Position numbers and translations under genes: made by a program. The notes under the pieces were generated by a model that saw only the letters and a list, made by a program, of their open reading frames with translations, did no database searches and had not been told where the DNA came from. DNA of 64,000 nt from Bauldia sp. (GTDB taxonomy: Bacteria > Pseudomonadota > Alphaproteobacteria > Rhizobiales > Kaistiaceae), in assembly GCA_037200845.1 (NCBI GenBank), contig JBBCGQ010000001.1:1860001-1924000 (forward strand). The letters run 5' to 3'. Shown piece by piece: positions 9,084-18,080 of this stretch (within the stretch, counting starts at the first letter, position 1; the number at the start of each line of letters is the position of its first letter).

Positions 9084-10250
9084 TTACTTGATGCCAGCGT
9101 CAGTGCACGCCTTGGCGAAGTCGCCAGAGCAGAGCTGAGCCGGGTCGATGAACTTGTCGGCGATAACCGTCGAAGCAATGTTCGAGGCGTTCACCGACAG
9201 CGGAACCAGCAGGAGCGACGGAGTCTTGTGGCTCGTTGCATCGACTTCGCCGTTCAGCAGGCTCTTGTCCGGGGTCTGGCCGGCGCGAGCATAGAGGGCG
9301 AGGGTCGCCGCGGCGGCGACTTCTTCGTAGATCGGCTTGTAGACCGTCATGTACTGGTAGCCGGCGAGGATGTTCTGCACGCCCTGAAGGGTCGCGTCCT
9401 GACCGGTGACCGGCACGGTCTTCGGCGGGATCTTGTTGTTCTTCAGGATCGAGATGGCAGCCTGGCCCATGCCGTCGTTAGCGGCGAGAACGGCGTTGAT
9501 CTCCGGGTGGGCCTGGTAGGCCTGCTCGAAGAGGGTCGCGCCCTTCTGGTTGTCCCAGCCGTCAACGCGAACGCTGCCGACCTTGGTCGCCGTCTTGGCA
9601 TCGTAGAGCGGGTTCAGAACCGACTCATAGCCCTGCTCGAAGAGCGTGGCGTTGTTGTCCGTCGGGGAGCCGCCGAGTTCGAAAATCTTCGGTTCCTTGA
9701 CGTTCCATTCCTTGAGCGCGGCCGCGAGGCCGTCGCCCTGCAGCTTGCCGACGCCGACGTTGTCGAACGACACGTAGTAGGCAGCGTCGCCGTTGAGCGT
9801 CAGACGGTCGTAGTCGATCGAGATCACGCCCTGGGCCTTGGCGTTCGCCTGGATGGCGGCGCCCGAACCGGAGTCGAGGTTGACCAGCAGGATAACGCTG
9901 GCACCCTGGGTGATCGCCTGCTCGGCCTGGGTCTGCTGTGTCTGGGCCGAACCCTGGGCGTTGACGACGATGAGATCGTCGGCGCTCAGACCAGCCTGGG
10001 CGAAGGCAGCCTTGAAGCCGGGGCCGTCATTGGTTTCCCAACGGGCGCTCGACTGGGTGTCGGGCAGCAGCACGGCAATCTTGCCCTTGCCAGCCGCGGC
10101 GACGTCCTTGAGCGCCGACAGCTTGGCGAAGATGGCGTCCTGTCCGCCACCGGCGGCCAGATCGGCAGCAGTGAGACCCGCAGCCATCGCCGCAGGGCTT
10201 GCCGCCGCCATAAGGGCGCCAGCCACAGTCAAAGCGAGAAGTTTCTTCAC
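9084..10250 (-). CDS. Periplasmic sugar-binding protein, xylose/ribose type
   Basis: 388 residues from GTG 10250. An AGGGAGAG ribosome-binding site lies just upstream, and KKLLALTVAGALMAAA is a clear signal peptide. The mature part has periplasmic binding protein type-1 features: GKIAVLLPDTQSSARWE, QTQAEQAITQGASVILLVN, ISIDYDRL, and AVLAANDGMGQAAI with VTGQDA. It captures a sugar in the periplasm and hands it to the permease. The closest remembered type is the D-xylose-binding protein, but substrate prediction is tentative. It is the first gene of the operon. Confidence 0.9.
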   Translation of the reverse strand: MKKLLALTVAGALMAAASPAAMAAGLTAADLAAGGGQDAIFAKLSALKDVAAAGKGKIAVLLPDTQSSARWETNDGPGFKAAFAQAGLSADDLIVVNAQGSAQTQQTQAEQAITQGASVILLVNLDSGSGAAIQANAKAQGVISIDYDRLTLNGDAAYYVSFDNVGVGKLQGDGLAAALKEWNVKEPKIFELGGSPTDNNATLFEQGYESVLNPLYDAKTATKVGSVRVDGWDNQKGATLFEQAYQAHPEINAVLAANDGMGQAAISILKNNKIPPKTVPVTGQDATLQGVQNILAGYQYMTVYKPIYEEVAAAATLALYARAGQTPDKSLLNGEVDATSHKTPSLLLVPLSVNASNIASTVIADKFIDPAQLCSGDFAKACTDAGIK

Positions 10251-10430
10251 GATGTACTCTCCCTCTTCCGTTGCGTTATTTGTTGGAGCGCGTGATGCCG
10301 GTCCGAGCTTAGGCTCGTCCCGCGCGCTCCGCGTTCTTTGGGTCTCGGGGTGCCGAGGGCCTCCCATTTCCCACGCGACCTTGTATGCGGGCGCATGAGG
10401 TACGTCAATCAGCCATCCCTCATCCGCGGT

Positions 10431-11825
10431 CTAAGGCCGCATTTGCATGATGCGATCTGGAGCGAGAATGAAGGGCGGCAAGGCCGCCGCTATATTGCAT
10501 AGCGGTAGAACCTCGGGCTTGAGGTGAATCCCGATGACGTCCGCCATGAACCCCCGGCGCGCTTCGATCCGCCCCCACGCGTCGGGATAGCGCTCGGCGA
10601 ACGCCGCCCGCCCGGCCTCGTCGAGCAGCGCGATGCCGTCCTCTATGTTGCTGGTGAAGTAGGCGGAGCCCGTGGCCGGGATGATGTCCACCTGGATCGC
10701 CTGGCCCGACTGCAGCCGCTCCGTCGAGCCCGGGTAGATCGGCGTATTCAGCCATTCGTCGAGATGGATGAGGTGGCCGGCCGGCAGGAACAGCCCGAAG
10801 AACGGATCGCCGAGGTGCCGCTTGATCAGCGCGTCGAGCGCGCCGCCGGTGACGCCGATCCCGATCGTCTCATACCAGTCGGCGACCGCGGCGAAATACG
10901 GCGCCACGAGCTTCGAGACATAGTCGCGGATCGCTGGCGGCAACTCGCCGGCATCCTCCACCAGCCAGCCGGCGCGACAGTTCAGCGCGCCCCAGATGCC
11001 GAACGCCGTGGTGAACGGATCGCCGCGCTCCATCGCGCGATGGCTCGGACTGCCGAGGCCGAACGATGCGCGTGGCCCCGCCGACAACATCGTGTGGCAG
11101 TTGAGCGGCAGGCCGGATGGCGCCAGCAGCTTCGCCGCCTCGAACTCGGTCATGCCCGGGCGCACGCCGCGCACGACATGCTTCACCGACTCCGAGGTCA
11201 GGCACGCGGCGAACTCGAACGCCGCGATCTGCTCGATCTCGTTGACCGCGCGCATGCCGGACGAGGAATGCATCAGCAGCGCGTTGGCATTGGTGACGCG
11301 CCCCGACGCGCCGGCGATCGTGCGCACGGTGTCGACGATGAACGACGGCGCCTCCGACCATGACTCGGGCGAGGCGGCTTCCGCCGCGCCGTAATATTTC
11401 CAGCCCGTGATGCCGATCTTCATGCCGGCGGCGATGCCGGCCTCGCGCAGAAGATCGGCGAGGGGCCGTGTCTTGCTGCGATCCTGCCCCATCAATCCGA
11501 ACGGCGGGTAGAGCACGACCGAGAGATCGACCCGCGCCGTCGCGGCAAAGCCGCGGTTCTCCGGCCCGGCGAGCAGCACCGGCGTCCGCGACGGCGTTAC
11601 GATCAGCAGCGCCTCCTCGAAGCGCGGATCGAAGCCGGTGAGATACGAGATGTTCGCCGCGTGCTCGCGGTCGGCATAGACCACGACCGCATCGAGCCCG
11701 CTGGCGCGGAACCGGCCGATGAACCCGGACAGCCGCGCCCGATAGACGGCAGCCGGAACCTCCGGCTGCTCCTTCGGCACGCCGAACTCCGGCAACCGAG
11801 CTTCCCCCAGAACCGCACGCGCCAC
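10431..11825 (-). CDS. M24-family (creatinase/Xaa-Pro aminopeptidase-like) protein, metal site degenerate
   Basis: 464 residues from GTG 11825, chosen because GGGAGG lies 6-8 bases upstream; an ATG at 11903 is possible. The N-terminal creatinase-type domain contains SGLDAVVVYADREHAANISYL. In the C-terminal pita-bread fold, GHLIHLDEW and the SGQAIQVDIIPA strand are visible. The two Asp ligands usually found after LxxGDxVxxD and in the GYxxD strand are missing: the sequence reads ERGDPFTTAFGIWGALNC. It may therefore be a non-peptidase member or use a different metal set. Substrate unknown. Confidence 0.75.
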   Translation of the reverse strand: MARAVLGEARLPEFGVPKEQPEVPAAVYRARLSGFIGRFRASGLDAVVVYADREHAANISYLTGFDPRFEEALLIVTPSRTPVLLAGPENRGFAATARVDLSVVLYPPFGLMGQDRSKTRPLADLLREAGIAAGMKIGITGWKYYGAAEAASPESWSEAPSFIVDTVRTIAGASGRVTNANALLMHSSSGMRAVNEIEQIAAFEFAACLTSESVKHVVRGVRPGMTEFEAAKLLAPSGLPLNCHTMLSAGPRASFGLGSPSHRAMERGDPFTTAFGIWGALNCRAGWLVEDAGELPPAIRDYVSKLVAPYFAAVADWYETIGIGVTGGALDALIKRHLGDPFFGLFLPAGHLIHLDEWLNTPIYPGSTERLQSGQAIQVDIIPATGSAYFTSNIEDGIALLDEAGRAAFAERYPDAWGRIEARRGFMADVIGIHLKPEVLPLCNIAAALPPFILAPDRIMQMRP

Positions 11826-11976
11826 GGCCGCCTCCCGATGTGTGGACGCAAGCTCTAGCGGTCGGCACTCGGTCGCGGCAAGTGCACGGCCGTACCGGCG
11901 CAACCAGCCTGAAAAGGACCAGGCAACTATCTCGGTACGCCAGCGCGCACCCGGCGAGAATTTGAACGCGCCGCCG

Positions 11977-12001
11977 GGAACACATCCACACGCGCCTCGT
12001 T
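11977..12001 (+). promoter_or_regulatory. EcfG-type promoter (GGAAC-N16-CGTT)
   Basis: GGAAC at 11977-11981 and CGTT at 11998-12001, spacing 16. This is a perfect match to the general-stress sigma consensus of alphaproteobacteria. It points at the repeat-protein gene, whose ATG is 60 bases further on. Confidence 0.85.
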
Positions 12002-12060
12002 CTGAATTTGCGCGGGGGGAAGCGGGCGACGCTCCCTCCGCCTAACGCGAAAGATGGCAC

Positions 12061-13114
12061 ATGAAAAAACCAGCCAGCCGCCGCTCGGCCGCGAAAGCGT
12101 CCGCGGCGCACAGGTCCCCATCGAAACCGAAGACCAAGAAACCCGCCAGAAAAGCAACGACCGCGCGTTCCTCGACGACGCGTGGTTCCAAGTCGAGAGA
12201 GGAGTACCCAGAGATGAACAGGCAGTCCCAGAACCGCGACCGTGACGAGAACGGCCGCTTCACCAGCGACGACGACAATGGCAACTACGGCCGCTCCGCG
12301 TCGCGCGGCAATTCCGGCCGCTCGGGCAGTCGCGACCGCGACGATAACGGTCGCTTCGCCAGCGATGACGACAACGGGCATTCGCGTAACGGCAACGGCA
12401 ATCGCAGCTCGGGCCGCGAACGGGACGACGAAGGTCGTTTCATGAGCGACGACGACCGCGGCTATTCGCGCGGGAGTTCCAGCCGTTCAGGCGATCGCGA
12501 CCGGGACGACAACGGCCGCTTCGCCAGTGACGACGACAACCGCCAGTCGCGCGGCGGCAGCCGCAGCTCCGGCCGCGAGCGTGACGACGAAGGCCGGTTC
12601 ATGAGCGATGACGACCGTGGCTCCCCGCGCGGCGGCAGCGGCTCGTACGGTCGCGACCGCGACGATAACGGCCGCTTCGCCAGTGACGATGACAACGGGC
12701 GCTACGGGCGCAACGACGACGACCGCAACAATCGGCGCGGCGGCAACAGCTCGTACGGCCGCGAGCGCGACGACAATGGCCGTTTCGCCAGCGACGATCG
12801 CCAGGAATGGGATCGCGGCGGGCAGCGTGGCGACTACGACCGGGGCTACGACGACCGCACCGGATCGTACCGCGGCGCCGAAGGCCGTGGCCAGGATCGC
12901 AGCGCGTCACGCGGCGACTACGACGACGATCGGCGCGGCAGCAGGGGGAAGCTCGCGTAACGGCGATGACGACGACCGTCGTTCATCCTCCTCGTCCTCG
13001 CGCGGCGGCTCGTCGCGGAGCGGCGGCGGCGAAAGCCATCACGGCGGCTGGTCGGGCGACCACGAAGGCCACGCCGAGGCGGCGCGCCGCGGCTGGCAGC
13101 ATCGTTCCAGGTAG
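12061..13114 (+). CDS. Basic/acidic low-complexity protein with seven DNGRF repeats (one frame break)
   Basis: A Lys-rich N terminus (about 50 residues) precedes seven copies of R-D/E-R-D-D-N/E-G-R-F-A/M-S-D-D at 26-31 residue intervals. The N-type (DDNGRFAS) and E-type (DDEGRFMS) units largely alternate. The C terminus, read after a one-base break in the GGGGG run at 12944-12948, is Ser-rich and ends in a WSGDHEGHAEAARRGW segment like those of small stress proteins. A second start at 12214 (MNRQSQ) has a better SD (GAGAGGAG). The perfect EcfG promoter upstream places it in the general stress regulon. Predicted disordered; function unknown. Confidence 0.72.
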
Positions 13115-13131
13115 ACGCAGCTGACGAACGG

Positions 13132-13160
13132 AAAGCCCGGCACTTCGTATGCCGGGCTTT
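13132..13160 (+). terminator. Terminator after the DNGRF-repeat gene
   Basis: Stem AAAGCCCGGCA / TGCCGGGCTTT, 11 bp with a 7-base loop, lies 17 bases after the stop codon. A short pyrimidine tract follows on the + strand. Confidence 0.75.
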
Positions 13161-13200
13161 CTGCTGTGGATATCTCCACGTGAACCGCGTCCAACGCGCG

Positions 13201-13228
13201 AAAAACCCGCCGGAAGGCCGGCGGGTTT
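13201..13228 (-). terminator. Rho-independent terminator of the DUF3309 gene
   Basis: Stem AAACCCGCCGG / CCGGCGGGTTT with loop AAGG. Read on the minus strand it is followed by five U residues, and it lies 37 bases after the DUF3309 stop codon. Confidence 0.85.
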
Positions 13229-13264
13229 CGTAGGGTGATGCGCCTCTAGAGATGCACTGCGGCG

Positions 13265-13427
13265 CTAGAGGCGTCCGAGCAGCACGAGAACCAACAGGAT
13301 CACCACCACCAGGCCGACGCCGCCGGACGGGTAGGTAACCCCAGCCCCCGCGCGAATAGGGCCATGACGGAATGGCGCCGATAAGGACGATGATCAGGAT
13401 GATGAGAAGGATGGTGCCGAGAGACAT
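13265..13427 (-). CDS. DUF3309-family small membrane protein (one frame break)
   Basis: Read across a one-base insertion in the GGG at 13329-13331, the gene encodes 53 residues. A hydrophobic N-terminal segment (GTILLIILIIVLIGAIP) is followed by the family hallmark SWPYSRGGWGY and SGG, then a second membrane segment ending LLGRL. This is the complete DUF3309 pattern. Such peptides are common in Proteobacteria and of unknown function. A GGAG-type site precedes ATG 13427, a perfect EcfG promoter lies at 13466-13491, and a terminator follows, so it is a monocistronic stress gene. Confidence 0.8.
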
Positions 13428-13465
13428 GGGCGTCGCTTTCTCCGTTGCACGCAAGACGCGGAGTG

Positions 13466-13491
13466 AACGCCGTCGGCCGCGCGTTGGTTCC
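13466..13491 (-). promoter_or_regulatory. EcfG-type promoter (GGAAC-N17-CGTT), minus strand
   Basis: Minus-strand GGAAC at 13491-13487 and CGTT at 13469-13466, spacing 17. The expected start point is about 30 bases before the DUF3309 ATG. Confidence 0.85.
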
Positions 13492-13536
13492 CGCGTCGCA
13501 AATCGGCAACCCGGCATGACGCCCATCGCCACGCGT

Positions 13537-13562
13537 GGAACTTTCGCGCCGCGCGCAGCGTT
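13537..13562 (+). promoter_or_regulatory. EcfG-type promoter (GGAAC-N17-CGTT)
   Basis: GGAAC at 13537-13541 and CGTT at 13559-13562, spacing 17. It is divergent from the DUF3309 promoter and 30 bases before the ATG of the iron-permease-like gene. It supports that gene's upstream start at 13593. Confidence 0.85.
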
Positions 13563-13592
13563 CTTTTTCCGCGACACCGACAGGAGGACACG

Positions 13593-14171
13593 ATGCCCGA
13601 TGAGCGCCAACGGAAGCTCGAAGACGATGCCCGGTCAGCGCGACCCGAAACGCGCGAGCCCGACGAGCCTCGGCGCGAAAGCCTCCAGGCTGAAGCGCAC
13701 CGTATCGGCGTCGATGCCGTTGCCCGAGCCCTCGGCCAGCCTGCTTAGGGCAGCGCTGCTCGAGAGCTACTTCTCGCCGTTTTCCGCCCGCGTCTCGAAC
13801 TGGGCGGGCGGGCACACTGCCTTCCTGCTGGCGTTGATCCTGGTCGTCGTCTGGGCGGCGTTCGGCCCGATCACCGGCTACTCCGACAACTGGATGCTCG
13901 TCATCAACACGAGCACCACGATCGTCACCTTCCTGATGGTGTTCATCATCCAGAGTTCGCAGAACCGCGACACGCGCGCCCTGCAGGTCAAGATCGACGA
14001 ACTGCTCCGCGCCACGCAGGGCGCATCGAATTCGCTGATCGACCTCGAGCAACTGACGCGACCGAGATCGCCAGGCTGCACGACAAATATCTGGCGCTGG
14101 CCGCCAAGGCGCACGAACTCGGGCTGGAGTTCGACGTCGGCACGCCGACGATGGAAGCGCCGGCCGACTAG
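13593..14171 (+). CDS. Low-affinity iron permease family membrane protein (two frame breaks)
   Basis: ATG 13593 has AGGAGGA 6 bases upstream and begins a charged N-terminal tail of about 50 residues. A break between 13714 and 13748 shifts to the conserved part: SPFSARVSNWAGGHTAFLLAL, a membrane segment, GPITGYSDNWMLVINTSTT, then TFLMVFIIQSSQNRDTRALQ and KIDELLRAT. A second break near 14057 restores the first frame, giving LHDKYLALAAKAHELG to TAG 14169-14171. Total length is 193 codons, a multiple of three, so the two breaks cancel. The VINTxTTxxTFLMVFxIQ block defines the family. Transport activity of bacterial members is not established. Confidence 0.72.
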
Positions 14172-16091
14172 AGCTTGGCGCGGAGCGCGTTGCCGAGCTG
14201 GTAGACCTCGGGATCGGACCGGTGCTGCATCAGCCTGGCGAGGCTGGCGAGAAGCTGATCCTTGCTGAAGGGCTTCGCCACGATCATCGTCTCGCGAAAC
14301 GCCTGCGGCACGCCGTCGGCGCCATATCCGGTGATGAAAGCGAACGGGATGTCGGCCCGTGTCAGCGCCGCCGCCAGTGCATCGACCGGCTTGCCGCCGA
14401 GGTTCGCGTCGAGCAGTGCCGCGTCGCAGCCGTCCGCCAGCAGCTTCATCGCCTCGGCAGGGTCGCCGACCGGCCCGATGATGGCGCAGCCGCCGTCGCG
14501 CAGCGTCGCCTCGATCTCCATCGCGATCAGCGGGCTCGTTCTTCCACGACCATGATGCGCTTGCCGTGCAGCCGCACGCGGTCCGCCATGTCCTGCGGGC
14601 TGAACGGCACCGCCGGCGCCGGGAAGAGTCCCGGCCGCGCCTGCTGGTCGGGCAGCGGGCAGCGTCAGGTCGCAGGTCAGCCCGTCGGCGGCGTAGGTGA
14701 TGCGGGCTTCGCCGTTGTGGGCGAGCAGCGACTCCTCGATCAGCCGTGTGCCGAAGCCGCGCCGCGCCGGCGCCACCACCGGCGGCCCGCCGGCCTCGGT
14801 CCAATTCAGTTCAGCACGTGGCCCTTGCTGCTGCCGGCGACGTGCCAGTCGATAGTCAGGCGCCCGTGCGGCACGCTGAGCGCACCGTACTTGCGCGCAT
14901 TGGTGCCGAGCTCGTGCAGCACCATGGCGAGATGCAGCGCCGGCTGCGGCTCGAGCGTCAGGCCCGGCCCGCGCACGCTGATGCGGGGGTCGGGCACGCC
15001 GAGCTGCACCCTGGTCGCGCACCAGCGCGCCCAGCTCGATGCCCTCCCATCGCGTCTCGGAGAGAAGATCGTGGGCGCGGGCCAGGGCATGGATGCGGCC
15101 GGTGAAGGCCGGCACGAACTCGGCCGGGTCGCGCGACCGGCGCAGCGACTGCGTCGCGATCGCCTGCACCGTCGCCAGCGTGTTCTTGACGCGATGGCTG
15201 AGCTCGCCCATCAGCAGCAGTTGCGCCTTTTCCGACTGCTTCCGCTCGGTGACGTCGCGCGCCACCTTGGACGCGCCGACGACGGTGCCGGAGCCGTCGC
15301 GGATCGGCGAGACGGTGAGCGAGATGTCGACGCGCCGTCCGTCGCGGGCAACCCGCACCGTCTCGTAGTGGTCGATGCGCTCGCCGCGCCTGAGGCGCGC
15401 CAGCACCTGCCGCTCCTCCGGGTGCAACTCCGGCGGGATGATCCGCAGGATGCTGGTGCCGATCATGTCGGCGGCGCTGTAGCCGAAGATGCGCTCGGCG
15501 CCTGTATTCCACGAGGTGATGATGCCGTCGAGCGACTTCGACACGATGGCGTCGTCCGAGGAGGCGACGATGTTGGCGAGCAGGCGCGAGTCGGTCTCCT
15601 CGCCCGGCGCAGATCCGTAACGTCGACCAGCAGGGGTTGATTGCGCCGGTCACCGTGCCGTCGGCATCCTTGAAGGGCGTCGGATAGGGCAGGAAGCGGA
15701 CGCGCGTGCCGTCCGGCCGCTCGGCGATCGCCTCGACACCGCGCACCGGCTCCCCGGTTTGCAGCGCAATCGCCATCGGGCATTGGTCGTGCGGCAGCAC
15801 CGTGCCGTCGAGATTGTAGAGGCGCCACGAGCCGCACCACATCGCGGTGCCGATCTCCGGCCGCACGCCCCACAGCTCGGCCGCCGCGTCGTTGTAGAAG
15901 GTGATGCGGCCCTCGGCGTCGGTCATGTACGCCGCCGCCGGCAGCAGCCTGAGCAGCGAACTGTCCATTGCCGACGCGTTCGGAACGAAATCCATCTGGC
16001 CCAGCGGATAGTCCTCGAATTCAGGATACGCGAAAGGCCGCTCCGCTCCAAAGAGGGGCGAAGCGGCCGGTGCGGGGCGCTCCAGGGTCAT
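14168..16091 (-). CDS. HWE-family sensor histidine kinase with PAS domains and C-terminal receiver (about six frame breaks)
   Basis: Pieces in three frames join into one product of about 640 residues. A PAS domain contains LPAAAYMTDAEGRITFYNDAA, and a second contains SKSLDGIITSWNTGAERIFGY. The HWE H-box is GELSHRVKNTLATVQAIATQ, the N-box is LHELGTNARKYGALS, and the WxE signature is LNWTEAGGP. A receiver follows with IMVVEE, ALLDANLGG and VAKPFSKDQL. Breaks fall near 15645, 15605, 15010, 14800, 14655 and 14540. The start is uncertain: ATG 16091 is used and ATG 16166 is also open. Encoded next to phyR behind an EcfG promoter, it is the likely kinase controlling PhyR. Confidence 0.75.
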
Positions 16092-16227
16092 TGAGGGGGC
16101 GGGGAAACAACCCGGGAGCCGCCGAAATAACCGGGCACCGGAAAAAAGGTTCCGGACTGCCTGCATTTTTCTGAAAACGGCGAAATGCCTGGGGGAAGTG
16201 CCCTACCGAGCGCCAAACCGGACAGCA

Positions 16228-16254
16228 AGAAGGCCGGGACTAGCCCGGCCTTCT
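16228..16254 (-). terminator. Terminator-like hairpin between phyR and the kinase gene
   Basis: An 11-bp stem AGAAGGCCGGG / CCCGGCCTTCT with a 5-base loop. It lies downstream of phyR but also downstream of the kinase EcfG promoter, so it would sit in the kinase leader RNA. It may end phyR transcripts or attenuate kinase expression; I cannot decide which. Confidence 0.6.
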
Positions 16255-16304
16255 GGTCGCTGTTCCGGCTGGGGGGCGATAAATGGCGCAGCGACCGGGG
16301 AAAG

Positions 16305-16329
16305 AACGGCGAAGCGCCGATAAGGTTCC
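16305..16329 (-). promoter_or_regulatory. EcfG-type promoter (GGAAC-N16-CGTT) for the kinase gene
   Basis: Minus-strand GGAAC at 16329-16325 and CGTT at 16308-16305, spacing 16. It lies between the phyR stop and the kinase start and reads toward the kinase. Confidence 0.85.
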
Positions 16330-16358
16330 CGCGTCCTTAACGCCGCGATTGCCGCACC

Positions 16359-17152
16359 TTACGCCTCCACCGGCTTGCGCTTGGTGGTGGCCTTGCGGCC
16401 GAAGAACAGGGCCTGGCTGATGACCGCTGCCACCGTCGTCGGGCGGAAGGGCTTGGTAATGAGAAACGCTGGCTCCGGCCGCTCGCCGGTCAGCAACTGC
16501 TCGGGGTAGGCTGTGATGAAGATCACCGGCACCTCCAGCGTCTGCAGCATCTCGTTCACCGCATCGACGCCAGAGCTCATGTCGGCGAGGCGGATATCGG
16601 CGAGGATGAGACCCGGCGGGTCGGCCTTGGCGAGTGCCACCGCCTCCTTCTGCGTGCGGCCGATGCCGGTGACACGATGGCCGAGGCTTTCGACCAGCGT
16701 CTCGAGGTCCATCGCGATCAGCGGCTCATCCTCGATGATCAGCACGTCGGTGGCGATCTCCTGCGCCAGTTCCCGCCCGGCCTCCTCGATCAGCCGGCGG
16801 AGCTCGATCACCGGCACGTCGAGGATCGCCGCCGCGGCGCCCTCGGGGAAATCTTCCAGCGCGACCAGCAGAAACGCCTGGCGGGGTAGGGGGGTCATGC
16901 CACCGATGTGCTCGTCGATCAGCCCGGCTTTGGCGGCCGGCAAACTGAGCTCGACCGAGTTCCATATCCGGGTAAAGGCGGAGAACAGCGCGGTGAGCAC
17001 GCCGTCGTCGCCGGCAAGGCTGCTCGGGTCCTCCGCCAGCGCCTCCAGCGTCGCCGTGACGTAAGCGTCGCCGGAAGTCTGGTTGCCGGTCAGCGCACGG
17101 CATAGCGGCGCAGCCGGGGCAATTCGTGGGCAACAGCTTGCGAAGTCAGCAT
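16359..17152 (-). CDS. phyR: General stress response regulator PhyR (one frame break near 17100)
   Basis: ATG 17152 follows an AGGAGG site. The start MLTSQAVAHELPRLRRYA joins ALTGNQTSGDAYVTATLEAL after restoring one missing base in a C run. Residues 1 to about 120 are the sigma-like domain (PRQAFLLVALEDF in region 4). The receiver follows with VLIIEDEPLIAMDLE, phospho-acceptor Asp in LILADIRLAD, and ITKPF. Phosphorylated PhyR exposes its sigma-like domain and binds NepR, freeing EcfG. It is divergent from nepR-ecfG, the standard arrangement. Confidence 0.93.
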
Positions 17153-17225
17153 CGGCAGTCCTCCTGAATTTCCGTGGCCAGCCAACGCGTTGACTGGCCA
17201 CCAACCTAGGCGAAATTGCGAGATT

Positions 17226-17250
17226 GAAACATTATACAGTCCCGCACGTT
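17226..17250 (+). promoter_or_regulatory. Near-consensus EcfG-type promoter upstream of nepR
   Basis: GAAAC at 17226-17230 (one mismatch to GGAAC) and CGTT at 17247-17250, spacing 16, 54 bases before nepR ATG. This would allow autoactivation of nepR-ecfG, as is common in this system. Confidence 0.6.
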
Positions 17251-17303
17251 ACAAGAGCCCGGCCAATCGGTTTCGCTGGCGACTGGCTCGGGGGGTGAGA
17301 AAC

Positions 17304-17519
17304 ATGAAACGCCGGACAAACATGCCGCCGAAAACCAACAAGCCGGCCGAACCGCGGCCCTTCGAGCCGCCGAGTTCCCTCGGCCGCGAAATCCAGGAAA
17401 AGATCGGCGACCAGCTTCGCGCCATGCACGACGACATCGTCAAGCAGGGCGTACCGGACCGTTTCGTCGAACTTTTGTCGAAGCTCGACAAGTCTCCTGA
17501 AGACAAGTCGGGCGGGTAG
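17304..17519 (+). CDS. nepR: Anti-sigma factor NepR
   Basis: 71 residues. The core SLGREIQEKIGDQLRAMHDD...VPDRFVELLSKLD matches NepR: two helices that clamp the EcfG sigma factor, IGxxLR and VPDRFxxLLxxLD. The acidic/Ser tail KSPEDKSGG ends 7 bases before the ecfG start, so the two genes are co-transcribed. An alternative start is ATG 17322 (MPPKTN). NepR holds EcfG inactive until phosphorylated PhyR takes it away. Confidence 0.92.
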   Translation: MKRRTNMPPKTNKPAEPRPFEPPSSLGREIQEKIGDQLRAMHDDIVKQGVPDRFVELLSKLDKSPEDKSGG

Positions 17520-17526
17520 GTCATCG

Positions 17527-18080
17527 ATGGCTCTCGATCCCGCGCTCCGTGACACGATGCTTGCAACCGTTCCGCGGCTGCGCGCGTTTGCCGTTTCCCT
17601 TTCGGGAAACGTCGATCGCGCCGACGACCTCGTGCAGGAGACGTTGGTGAAGGCACTGCACAGCATCGACAGCTTTCGCCCCGGTACAAATCTGCCAGCT
17701 TGGCTTTTCACAATTCTCAGGACCATTTTCGTTCCGAGTATCGCAAACGCCGCCGCGAGGTTGAGGACGTCGACGGCCGCTACACCGAGCGGCTGAAGTC
17801 GCAGCCCGAGCAGATGGGCCACATCGAACTGGCCGAATTCCGCGAGGCGCTGGCAAAATTGCCGCCCGATCAGCGCGAGGCGCTGGTCCTGGTCGGCGCT
17901 TCCGGCTTCTCGTACGAGGAAGCCGCGGAAATCTGCGGCTGCGCCGTCGGCACGATCAAAAGCCGCCTCAACCGCGCCCGCACCCGCCTCGGCGAACTGA
18001 TGCAGATCGACAGCGCCGACGACTTCGGTCCCGACGCCGCCACCCGCGCCATCCTCACCGAGCCGAAGACCGGAACCTAA
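17527..18080 (+). CDS. ecfG: General stress sigma factor EcfG (one frame break near 17722)
   Basis: ECF15-type sigma factor of 183-184 residues. Region 2 is NVDRADDLVQETLVKAL, then FRPGTNLPAWLFTILRNHFRSEYRKRR after restoring one A (AGGACC to AGGAACC). The region 2/4 linker is VEDVDGRYTERLKSQP. Region 4 contains LPPDQREALVLVGASGFSYEEAA and GCAVGTIKSRLNRARTRL. It directs RNA polymerase to GGAAC-N16/17-CGTT promoters. Five perfect sites flank it, one of them (18072-18096) overlapping its own 3' end and driving the next gene. Confidence 0.92.

Noticed and set aside
12061-12960. CRISPR-like array from regularly spaced repeats.
   Set aside because: The repeats are in-frame codons of one protein with variable spacing and no cas genes.
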